Assembly: GCA_025774735.1 (NCBI GenBank)
Contig: JALGZU010000006.1
Coordinates: 1-24,799 of the forward strand
Origin: a candidate division LCP-89 bacterium
GTDB taxonomy: Bacteria; Electryoneota; B3-LCP
Direction: 5' to 3'
Length of the DNA stretch: 24,799 bases
Shown here: in pieces, positions 1 to 7,062 of the stretch
Numbering within the stretch: the stretch's first letter is position 1
Layout: every line of letters starts with the position of its first letter
Notes under the pieces: generated by a model
Told to the model about the DNA's origin: nothing
What the model saw: the letters and a program-made list of their open reading frames with translations, nothing else
The model's database searches: none
Made by a program: the position numbers and the translations under genes

Positions 1-614
1 TTCTTCAGCTTCATGAGTTCCAGATGCCCCATGAGCCCGGTCAGAGGACTGTTCAGATTATGGGTGATCCCGGTCCCTTGCCGACCGATGCTGATAAACG
101 GCGCCAGCAGCCGATAGAGTTGTACGGCTTCCGGCGATAGGGTTTCCGCCAGTTGACGCGGTGATGGCTTTTCAGCCGTCTTCATGGTGCCCTCCGACTT
201 GTGTCTGAAACTCTTCTTAGAGTTCTGCTTCGATTTAACCTCTGACCCTTCAGGAATTATCGATCGGGTCAGATCCAGGATGTGATGAGCATCGAACGGT
301 TTCTGGAAAAAATCCACGGCGCCCAAACGCAACGCTCGTATGGCATCCTCAAGTTCGCCGTAGGCGGACATAACGACGAAAGGCGGGATGTCGTCCTGTA
401 CGCGCATGCGGCTGACCATTTCGAGGCCGTCGATACCGGGAAGCTTCAAATCCGCGACGACCAGGTCACAGGGAGCCTGTGAGTATTTCTCCAATCCCTC
501 CTCACCTGATGCGGCGCTCTCCACCTCACAATCATTTCCCCGCAGCAGCCGTTCGAGTGAGTTTTTAACGATCTGATCGTCTTCAACAATTAGAACTTTC
601 GGTTTCGCCCCCAT
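1..614 (-). CDS. Receiver-histidine kinase protein, 3' end cut by window edge
   Basis: This gene continues past the left edge; 204 residues are visible. Residues 5-120 form a CheY-like receiver with the full acidic pocket: D12/D13, phospho-acceptor D55 (in VVADLKLPG), S83 and K105 followed by P106. After a charged linker (121-150) comes a histidine-kinase dimerisation helix with H-box HNLNSPL (H185). The ATPase domain must lie outside the window. A receiver placed N-terminal to a kinase with no PAS domain between suggests a kinase controlled by another kinase's phosphoryl group. The ATG at 614 has GGTGAG just upstream, and an in-frame stop excludes a longer start. An internal ATG at 185 (codon 144) has a better Shine-Dalgarno (GGAGG, 5 nt spacing) and could yield the kinase part alone. 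A sigma-54 promoter match lies 46-63 nt upstream. The domains are seen directly; the regulatory role is inferred. Confidence 0.88.
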   Translation of the reverse strand, partial: MGAKPKVLIVEDDQIVKNSLERLLRGNDCEVESAASGEEGLEKYSQAPCDLVVADLKLPGIDGLEMVSRMRVQDDIPPFVVMSAYGELEDAIRALRLGAVDFFQKPFDAHHILDLTRSIIPEGSEVKSKQNSKKSFRHKSEGTMKTAEKPSPRQLAETLSPEAVQLYRLLAPFISIGRQGTGITHNLNSPLTGLMGHLELMKLK

Positions 615-659
615 GCACTCACCAACCGTTGATAATCACCCTCCTCAGGTAAATTCAGA

Positions 660-677
660 AGCAAACTGTGTGCCCAA
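660..677 (-). promoter_or_regulatory. Candidate sigma-54 (-24/-12) promoter
   Basis: Reading the minus strand, GGGCACA-N4-TTGCT matches the RpoN consensus TGGCACG-N4-TTGCW. The -12 element is complete and the -24 element matches at 5 of 7 positions, with exactly 10 nt between the GG and GC doublets. The predicted start site is near 649, leaving a leader of about 35 nt before the ATG at 614. The neighbouring upstream gene encodes a sigma-54 activator with an intact GAFTGA loop, which makes a functional promoter here plausible. Confidence 0.6.
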
Positions 678-779
678 TTAGGGAATAAATTGCCCCCTAT
701 CAAGACACAATGTTTTTATGATATTGTATTATAGTAACATAGAGCAGGATTATAACAGAATTGAGGGGTTAAAATGAAA

Positions 780-814
780 AAATGCACAACTGAGAATCCT
801 GGAAGTGTGCATTT
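780..814. promoter_or_regulatory. 9-bp perfect dyad, possible activator binding site
   Basis: AAATGCACA (780-788) and TGTGCATTT (806-814) are perfect inverted repeats separated by 17 bases. The dyad centre is about 150 bp upstream of the predicted sigma-54 start site near 649, the usual range for an NtrC-type enhancer, and the TGCAC half-site resembles NtrC-family sites. The alternative is a weak AT-rich hairpin in the 3' leader of the upstream regulator, since T-rich sequence follows on the minus strand. I favour an enhancer because a better terminator precedes it at 842-863. Confidence 0.4.
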
Positions 815-841
815 ATTTTAGCCTTTTCGGTGAAAACCGGC

Positions 842-863
842 AAAAATTCGGCGATAATTCGCC
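842..863 (-). terminator. Probable intrinsic terminator of the sensor/regulator operon
   Basis: On the minus strand GGCGA-ATTA-TCGCC forms a 5-bp stem with a 4-nt loop. GAA and a run of five T follow. It starts 38 nt after the stop codon of the sigma-54 response regulator. The stem is short, so termination may be partial. Confidence 0.5.
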
Positions 864-901
864 AGTTATCGAGGGTCGGTTTCGATTTCCGGCGGAACTT
901 T

Positions 902-2272
902 CTACGATTGCCCATCCCGGGTAATATGATACCGTAAGGTGCCTCTGGGGATCCCCAGCATCCGGGCGGCACGGGTTTTATTGCCAGCTGTAATTTCGAG
1001 AATTTTCTGGATCAACTGGTTGTTGGCATCGCGGATGGCGTTGTCAGTCTCGTTCAGATCGATGCTGAGATTAATCTTCATGCTGTCATCAGCACTCTTG
1101 GGAACATTCGCCAGGGCCATATCGGAGGCGTCGACGACATCACTGTTGCTGAGCAGAACTACCCGTTCGACGATGTTGCGCAGTTCACGCACGTTTCCCG
1201 GCCAATCATACCCCAGTAGAGCCTCTTCTGCCGGTTCGGTAAATCCCCTCAGCTTGCGGCCCAATTTCTGATTGAAGCTGTCCATGAAGAACTTCGCAAG
1301 TTGGATGATATCCGATTTCCTCTCCCTCAGAGGAGGAAGCACGATGTGAGCGACATTCAGGCGATAGAACAGATCCTGCCTGAACCGCCCCTCCTCGACT
1401 GCGAGGGACAGAGACGTATTGGATGCGGCTACGACCCGCAGATCAACCCGGTTCAATTTCGTTCCGCCGACCCGGTAGAATTCACCTCGCTCGAGCACCC
1501 GCAGGAATTTCACCTGCGCTTCCTCGGATAACTCAACCACTTCATCGAGGAACAGGGTTCCCCCATCGGACCGTTCGATGAAGCCGATGTGACCGCCGCG
1601 ATCGGCCCCCGTGAAGGCGCCTTTCTCATAGCCGAAAAGTTCACTCTCGATCAGGTTCTTGGCCACGGCTCCGCAATTCAGAGCGATGAATGGCTTAGCG
1701 TAACGCGGCGAAAGGTAATGCAGATACTCCGCCACCAGCTCTTTCCCGGTGCCGCTCTCACCTTCGATTAATACGGTGATGTCCGTCTGCGCGAAGGTGC
1801 GGATCAGGGAGAGGACTTTTTTAATCTCCTTGCTATTGCCGATAATCTTATCGAACTTGTTCTTCTCCATCTGGCGCTGGCGCAATTCCTCGACCTCTTT
1901 GCGCAGCGAGATCGTCTGAACGGCCTTCTCCACTGCCAGTTTGAGTTCGTCTGCGTTGAACGGCTTTTGAATGTAGTCGTAAGCCCCCCGCTTCATCGCC
2001 TCGACGGCGCTGGCAACGTTGGCAAATCCGGTAATCATGATCACAAGCTGGTCCGGATACTTCTCCTTGACAAGTCCCAGGATTTCGAGGCCGTCCATGC
2101 TCCCCAGGCGGAGGTCAAGCAGCAACAGATCGTACTTGCCGGATTCGAACATGGCCAGACCCTTCTCGCCCGTTTCAGCGGACTCTACATTGTATCCATC
2201 GGTCTCGAGGATTCGCTTGATCGACTTGCTGATGGAGACTTCATCATCGATGACTAATATTCGCAAGTTCAT
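902..2272 (-). CDS. Sigma-54-dependent NtrC-type response regulator
   Basis: Two-component activator of RpoN promoters with receiver, AAA+ and Fis-type DNA-binding domains. Counting from the ATG at 2272 (MNLRILVIDDE), the receiver spans 1-115 with acceptor D53 and K103. The AAA+ domain covers about 140-370, with Walker A GESGTGKE at 171-178, the sigma-54-contacting GAFTGA loop at 218-223 and Walker B TLFLDE at 239-244. A C-terminal helix-turn-helix lies at about 432-450 (NKTRAARMLGIPRGTLRYH). All motifs needed for ATP-driven activation are intact. An ATG at 2290 would add six residues and overlap the kinase stop by 8 nt; family alignment favours 2272. Translational coupling to the kinase is likely. 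The probable target is the sigma-54 promoter at 660-677. Confidence 0.95.
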   Translation of the reverse strand: MNLRILVIDDEVSISKSIKRILETDGYNVESAETGEKGLAMFESGKYDLLLLDLRLGSMDGLEILGLVKEKYPDQLVIMITGFANVASAVEAMKRGAYDYIQKPFNADELKLAVEKAVQTISLRKEVEELRQRQMEKNKFDKIIGNSKEIKKVLSLIRTFAQTDITVLIEGESGTGKELVAEYLHYLSPRYAKPFIALNCGAVAKNLIESELFGYEKGAFTGADRGGHIGFIERSDGGTLFLDEVVELSEEAQVKFLRVLERGEFYRVGGTKLNRVDLRVVAASNTSLSLAVEEGRFRQDLFYRLNVAHIVLPPLRERKSDIIQLAKFFMDSFNQKLGRKLRGFTEPAEEALLGYDWPGNVRELRNIVERVVLLSNSDVVDASDMALANVPKSADDSMKINLSIDLNETDNAIRDANNQLIQKILEITAGNKTRAARMLGIPRGTLRYHITRDGQS

Positions 2273-2282
2273 ATTCAACTTT

Positions 2283-3752
2283 CTATGCATTTGATTTAAA
2301 TTGCAGCGGGAAGGTCACTTCGAATTGCGTCTTGCCACCCTGGTCGCTGGAGACCTCCAGACGGCATTGGTGATCATCTAAAATCCGCCGGGCGAGCGCC
2401 ATCCCGAGACCCGACTCCCGGCTCTTGAGTGACCCCACCGGCGTGAACATCTGTTTTACATCCCGGGCACTCAGACTCGTTCCGTCGTATGCGATAGTCA
2501 GTCTGATCGAGTCGGTATCGCACTCTGACTGCACCCGGATAACTCCATCATCTGTGACACCGTTTCGACAGCGTTCAAACAGAATCTCAAGAGCGCGATG
2601 AAGACGTTCTTTGTCGGCTCTGATTTCGGGTACTGCATCGCCGAGTGATTTTTTAATGCTGTATTTACGCGGTTCGCCGACTGCCAGCTGTTCAGCAGCG
2701 AACACATTTTCAGCCATTTCATTTATTTTAACCGGTTCGAAGCGCAGTTCCATGGGGTGGGTATAGTCGACGATTTCACGAAAGAGTAAATCGAGCTGCC
2801 CGATAGCGAACATGAGATCCTGATAGATGTCCCTCTGTGTTTCGGAATCGGCAAAGGCCATCTGCATGTACTGAACATTGGTGCCGATAGCGGTTAGAGG
2901 ATTGCGAACTTCATGGCCCAATACGGACAGAAATTCATCCACACTGCCCAGGGCATGTGCGGTATCATCAGGTTCTCCACCCCTGCTCAGGTCATAAGAT
3001 TCCCGCATAGATACAATGATTTGAAGACCTTGCGAAGTTTGGCAGGGATTCAGGGCTACCACCACATCACGAATCATACCGCTGCGCCGGATGAGTGGTA
3101 GTTCACAGACTTGTTCATTCGCCAGGTCCACAACGCGAGACCAGTTCTTCCGGACGGTTTCCTGCCTGTCCACGGGAAACAGATCCCAGCATATTTTACC
3201 CATTAAATCTTCGCTCTGATAGCCCGTCAGAGTATGAGCGGCGGCATTGGTGAAGAGTATTTTCCCATTGGCTGAATCCACCAGAAAAAAGGGATCTGCA
3301 CACTGGTCCAACATCGCTGTGAAAGCCCCAAGGTTCGCATCTGCCTTACCACCCGCACTCCCGTGAACAGACCGGGCTTGTCCGAGCTGCAGGAAAACTT
3401 TGATCCAGACGATCAGGTTAGAACTCGGCGCCGGCAGGGTGAAGACTTCCCCCGGACCCAGAGACAGAGCCCTGATGACCGGGAGACTATCCAAGTCCGA
3501 AGGAGCCAGCAACATGATAGGAATCCGCTGTCCCTCTTCCGACTGGTGCAGGCGGTCGCACACTTCCAGCCCATCTATATGCAGAGACGGCGCATCCACC
3601 AGAATCAGATCCGAGGCATCATGTTCCAGCAGCTCGACCGCCTCGGCGAGGTCACTGATCACCGTTATAGCTGCTTCGAGGTTCGGTGAAAGAGCGCGTT
3701 CAAGTTGAGAAGAGAGCTTTTTTGAGCCGGTAATCAGCAGTAAACGGTTCAT
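2283..3752 (-). CDS. PAS-containing sensor histidine kinase with degenerate receiver and ATP-binding motifs
   Basis: A 489-residue soluble sensor with no membrane segment. Residues 1-120 have a receiver fold, but the acidic pair is replaced (ITGSKK) and the KP motif reads PA; only D53 remains, so it is a pseudo-receiver. A PAS domain spans about 142-250. The H-box is canonical: H280 in HEVRNPLTAIG. The ATPase region (about 375-485) is decayed. Both N-box asparagines are replaced (ALEILFERC, positions 385-393). The G1 box reads YDGTS instead of DxGxG. Only the GLG of the G2 box (448-450) is clear. The family normally phosphorylates its partner regulator; this one may act mainly as a phosphatase or through a partner kinase. 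It is the first gene of a two-gene unit with the sigma-54 regulator, behind the promoter at 3846-3874. No strong Shine-Dalgarno precedes the ATG. Confidence 0.9.
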   Translation of the reverse strand: MNRLLLITGSKKLSSQLERALSPNLEAAITVISDLAEAVELLEHDASDLILVDAPSLHIDGLEVCDRLHQSEEGQRIPIMLLAPSDLDSLPVIRALSLGPGEVFTLPAPSSNLIVWIKVFLQLGQARSVHGSAGGKADANLGAFTAMLDQCADPFFLVDSANGKILFTNAAAHTLTGYQSEDLMGKICWDLFPVDRQETVRKNWSRVVDLANEQVCELPLIRRSGMIRDVVVALNPCQTSQGLQIIVSMRESYDLSRGGEPDDTAHALGSVDEFLSVLGHEVRNPLTAIGTNVQYMQMAFADSETQRDIYQDLMFAIGQLDLLFREIVDYTHPMELRFEPVKINEMAENVFAAEQLAVGEPRKYSIKKSLGDAVPEIRADKERLHRALEILFERCRNGVTDDGVIRVQSECDTDSIRLTIAYDGTSLSARDVKQMFTPVGSLKSRESGLGMALARRILDDHQCRLEVSSDQGGKTQFEVTFPLQFKSNA

Positions 3753-3845
3753 GGGGAGCTGTTGGATAGATAAAGATTAATCTGTCGCGTTGACCGGGGC
3801 AAATCGAGTAGCCTCGAAACCGGCGGCATTTGGCCAGTTCTGCTT

Positions 3846-3874
3846 AAGATAAATAAAAAGGACAGCATTGTCAA
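3846..3874 (-). promoter_or_regulatory. Sigma-70-type promoter for the sensor kinase/regulator pair
   Basis: On the minus strand a perfect -35 TTGACA (3874-3869) is followed by a 17-nt spacer and a -10 TATCTT (3851-3846). The predicted start near 3839 leaves a leader of about 87 nt before the kinase ATG at 3752. It lies in the 239-bp divergent gap 3753-3991. I found no equally convincing plus-strand promoter for the glucokinase in that gap. Confidence 0.6.
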
Positions 3875-3991
3875 GCGAAATGTCCCTCCGCCGTCGAAAG
3901 AAAATTACAAAAAAAGCGATGGAATTAAACGACTTGGGAGGTTAAATTTGTTTGTCCGGTCAGAAGCTGTTTCAAGAAGGAGAGCGCACTC

Positions 3992-4921
3992 TTGTCTGAA
4001 AAAAAGTCGTCTGCCCTGGGCCTTGACCTGGGGGGAACCTCCATCAAAGCAGCCGTAGTCAACAGAAACGGCAAGCTGCTCGAGGAACGCCAGAACGCCA
4101 CTCCTGCAGATAGAAGCGTGACCGAGACGGTCGCCACGATCGCAGGGCTTATCAATGATCTGCACAATACACGGCCCGATCTCACCGGGGTGGGATTGGG
4201 ATCACCCGGTCTGGTGGATAAAGAGCGCCGTCTCATTCGCCTCTCCCCCAACTTCCCGGACTGGAAGAACGTACCCCTCAAGGAGCTCGTCGCCGAAAAA
4301 ACAGATCTGCCCATCCATCTGGAGAACGACGTCAACTGTTTCGCCCTGGCGGAACAGCGCTGGGGGGCTGCGAAAGGATTGGATCACGTCCTCGCGCTGG
4401 CTCTGGGAACAGGCATCGGCGGTGGGATCGTGTTGAACGGCGAACTTTACCGCGGAGACAGTGGCGGTGCAGGTGAGCTGGGACATATCAGCGTCGACAT
4501 GTGGGGTCTCAAATGCAACTGCGGCAACCGGGGATGCGCTGAGCGGTATGTCGGCGTGGAATGGTTCGTTCGGGATGCTCGCGATGCTCTGGACGATCCC
4601 GAAATCAGTTCTCCAGAGGAAGTCAGTAACCGCGCCGAGAAGGGAGATCAGAGAGCCATCGACTTCATTGAAGGCAAAGGTTTCATCGTCGGTGTCGTCT
4701 GCACCACTCTCATCCACATCTTCGATCCCCAGGCCATCGTCATCGGCGGAGGCATCGCACAATGCGGCGAACCTCTTTTCCACGGCATCCACAAATCCAT
4801 CGCAGAGAGGGCTTATGCCGACCTCGCCGGGAAAGTCGAGATTCTGCCCGCCAAGCTCGGAACAAACGCCGGCGCTATCGGCGCTGCAGCCATCGGTTTT
4901 GAAGCCGGAAAACTCCTATGA
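3992..4921 (+). CDS. glk: ROK-family glucokinase
   Basis: Sugar kinase of the ROK family (309 aa), probably phosphorylating glucose to glucose-6-phosphate in the cytoplasm. The N-terminal phosphate loop reads LGLDLGGTSIKAA (9-21). The catalytic aspartate is D113 in ENDVNCFALAE. LGTGIGGGIV (138-147) and GELGHI (161-166) are the ATP/sugar-binding segments. The structural zinc site is H165 with C175, C177 and C182 (CNCGNRGCAE). The start is TTG: AAGGAG lies 9 nt upstream, and no ATG or GTG occurs between it and the upstream in-frame stop. The last 4 nt (ATGA) overlap the GH57 glucanotransferase, which releases glucose as a by-product, so glucose is the favoured substrate. Mannose, fructose or N-acetylhexosamine cannot be excluded from sequence alone. 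Confidence 0.93.
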   Translation: MSEKKSSALGLDLGGTSIKAAVVNRNGKLLEERQNATPADRSVTETVATIAGLINDLHNTRPDLTGVGLGSPGLVDKERRLIRLSPNFPDWKNVPLKELVAEKTDLPIHLENDVNCFALAEQRWGAAKGLDHVLALALGTGIGGGIVLNGELYRGDSGGAGELGHISVDMWGLKCNCGNRGCAERYVGVEWFVRDARDALDDPEISSPEEVSNRAEKGDQRAIDFIEGKGFIVGVVCTTLIHIFDPQAIVIGGGIAQCGEPLFHGIHKSIAERAYADLAGKVEILPAKLGTNAGAIGAAAIGFEAGKLL

Positions 4922-7062
4922 CATCGATCAACTTCATCCTTGGCGTACACAACCACCAGCCGGTCGGAAATTTCGACTGGGTCTTCGAAGAGGCCTACCA
5001 GAAGGCATATCTTCCCTTCCTGGAAACACTCGAGAAACACCCCCAAATTCGTCTGATGTACCATACGACTGGCCCCTTGCTGGACTGGCTGGAAGGCGAA
5101 CACCCTGACTTTATCGGCAGGATCCAAGAACTGGCGGTGAAGGGTCAAATCGAAATTATGACGGGCGGCTACTACGAGCCGATTCTGGCTGTGCTCCCGG
5201 ATCGGGACAAGACGGGCCAGATCGCCATGATGACGGATTACATCCAGGATAGATTTAAGTCAGATGCCCGCGGGCTCTGGCTGGCCGAGCGCGTCTGGGA
5301 ACCGCACCTGGCCAAACCGTTGGCGGAAAACGGCGTGGACCATATTACTCTGGACGATTACCACTTCCTTTCAGCTGGCCTGCAGCAGGAAGATCTGCTG
5401 GGCTATTTCCGCACCGACGAGCAGGGGTATCCCCTGGCTGTCTTCCCGATCAACATGAGATTGCGCTACCTGATTCCATTCTCCGAACCCGGGGAAGCGG
5501 TTGATTACTTGAGGAGTCGAAGCGACGAGACCGGGGATAATCTACTGGTCATGTGCGACGACGGCGAAAAGTTCGGCCTCTGGCCGGGAACGCACGAATG
5601 GGTGCACAAAAAAGGCTGGCTGAACCGCTTCTTCACGCAGCTCGAAGTGGCCATGAATGAAGGGTGGCTTTCCATGACCACCTGTAGCGAATACCGTTCG
5701 TCCCATCCACCGGCGGCGAAGGTGTACCTGCCCTGTGCCAGCTACTTCGAGATGAGTGAATGGTCACTGCCCGCCGCAACCGGGGCTCGTTTCGGCGAGC
5801 ACGTCCACCGCTTCGAAGCCGAAGGGACTCTGGAAGAGTTGCGCCCCTTCTTCAAGGGGGGCTTCTGGCGCAACTTCATCGCCAAGTACCCCGAATCGAA
5901 CCGCATGTACCGTAAGGCGCTCTGGGTTTCCGAAAAAGTCGCCAACATCGAAAAGACGCTAACGGCGAAACAGGCGAAACGCCGCAAGCAGCTGGACGAA
6001 GCACGACAGTGTCTTTACCGCGCCCAGTGCAACTGTGCCTACTGGCACGGAGTCTTCGGAGGGCTCTATCTCCCCCACCTGCGTCATGCCGTTTATCAGA
6101 ACTTGTTGGAAGCTGAGGACCTGTGCAACCGGATTGAAAGTGAAGGAAAGGATTTCGTCGATATCGACGGCGCCGACTTCGATGCAGACGGACTGCCTGA
6201 CATCAACCTGCGAAATGGGCGAATCGGCCTGATGATTGCACCCGGCCGGGGAGGATCCATCTGGGAATTCGATTTCATCCCGGCGCGTTACAACCTGCTC
6301 AACACCTTACACCGTCAACCTGAAGGCTATCACAAACAGGTTGCCCAGGCAGGCGACACCATCAAGGAAGGCGCATCCATCCATGACCAGGTGAGAACCA
6401 AGGAAAAAGGCTTGGAAGATCTGCTGGTTTACGACGAACACACCCGGGATGCGCTCATTGATCATTTTTTGTCGGAGGATGAATCCCCAGATACTCTAAG
6501 AACAGGCAGATATCATGAACTGGGCGGGTTCGTCAACCAGCCATACGAAGCCGAAATTCGAGCTACGGGCGAGGAACAGTCCATTACGCTGATCCGCACC
6601 GGCTCGGTAGTCGACAACCAGGTAAAGGTGGTAAAAAAGGTTCAACTGCTGCTTGACCAGAACGGGATAAGGATCGCGTATTCGATCCAGAATACGAGTG
6701 ATTTCCCCCTGAATATCCTCTTCGCTCCGGAGTTTAATTTCGCCATGCTGTCTGGTGAGGCGGCCGACCGTTACTATCAGGATGATGCCGGAGTGGATCA
6801 CGAAAAGCTGAATACAACGGGCATCCAGCAGGCCGTACGCCGTTTCACGCTCGTCAACGAGGCGGACCGGTTCTCGGTACATCTTAAGTTCGTTGAGGGG
6901 ACTGAAGTGTGGCGCTATCCGGTAGAAACGGTGTCTCAGTCTGAGAAGGGATTCGAACGGGTTTACCAATCTTCCTGCGTGCTGCCGGTCTTCCGCCTGG
7001 CGATACCGGCCGGTGGAAAATTCGGAACGAATTTTGATCTGACCATTGAGACGTTATCGTGA
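4918..7062 (+). CDS. GH57 4-alpha-glucanotransferase (amylomaltase-type activity)
   Basis: Cytoplasmic enzyme (714 aa, no signal peptide) resembling the Thermococcus litoralis GH57 4-alpha-glucanotransferase along its whole length. All five GH57 regions are visible: HNHQP (11-15), GGYYEP (83-88), WLAERVWEP (121-129) with nucleophile E124, CDDGEKFGLWPGT (213-225) with acid/base D215, and the YFEMSEWSLP segment further on. The central helical part and C-terminal beta-sandwich (DUF1925/DUF1926-like) follow, with YWHGVFGGLYLPHLR and the late VSQSEKGFERV segment. The protein is some 55 residues longer than I recall for the archaeal enzyme, mostly in the second half. It would disproportionate maltodextrins or glycogen fragments and release glucose for the upstream glucokinase, whose stop it overlaps (ATGA). 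An alpha-amylase annotation is possible for close relatives. Its 3' end overlaps the convergent membrane-protein gene by 9 nt. Confidence 0.92.
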   Translation: MTSINFILGVHNHQPVGNFDWVFEEAYQKAYLPFLETLEKHPQIRLMYHTTGPLLDWLEGEHPDFIGRIQELAVKGQIEIMTGGYYEPILAVLPDRDKTGQIAMMTDYIQDRFKSDARGLWLAERVWEPHLAKPLAENGVDHITLDDYHFLSAGLQQEDLLGYFRTDEQGYPLAVFPINMRLRYLIPFSEPGEAVDYLRSRSDETGDNLLVMCDDGEKFGLWPGTHEWVHKKGWLNRFFTQLEVAMNEGWLSMTTCSEYRSSHPPAAKVYLPCASYFEMSEWSLPAATGARFGEHVHRFEAEGTLEELRPFFKGGFWRNFIAKYPESNRMYRKALWVSEKVANIEKTLTAKQAKRRKQLDEARQCLYRAQCNCAYWHGVFGGLYLPHLRHAVYQNLLEAEDLCNRIESEGKDFVDIDGADFDADGLPDINLRNGRIGLMIAPGRGGSIWEFDFIPARYNLLNTLHRQPEGYHKQVAQAGDTIKEGASIHDQVRTKEKGLEDLLVYDEHTRDALIDHFLSEDESPDTLRTGRYHELGGFVNQPYEAEIRATGEEQSITLIRTGSVVDNQVKVVKKVQLLLDQNGIRIAYSIQNTSDFPLNILFAPEFNFAMLSGEAADRYYQDDAGVDHEKLNTTGIQQAVRRFTLVNEADRFSVHLKFVEGTEVWRYPVETVSQSEKGFERVYQSSCVLPVFRLAIPAGGKFGTNFDLTIETLS

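Noticed and set aside
728..754. Two TATAAT-like boxes on the minus strand (728-733 and 749-754) before the receiver-kinase gene.
   Set aside because: Neither has a recognisable -35 box at 16-18 nt, and the region is simply AT-rich. The sigma-54 match downstream is better supported.
3860..3885. GGACA...TGTCC inverted repeat in the divergent gap as an operator.
   Set aside because: Only 5 bp per arm with a 16-nt spacer, which is expected by chance; it also overlaps the sensor-kinase promoter, so it is noted only.
4461..5108. 215-codon plus-strand frame across the glucokinase/GH57 junction.
   Set aside because: It is an alternative frame of two genes with clear catalytic motifs, and is rich in Ser/Pro/Arg as shadow frames are.
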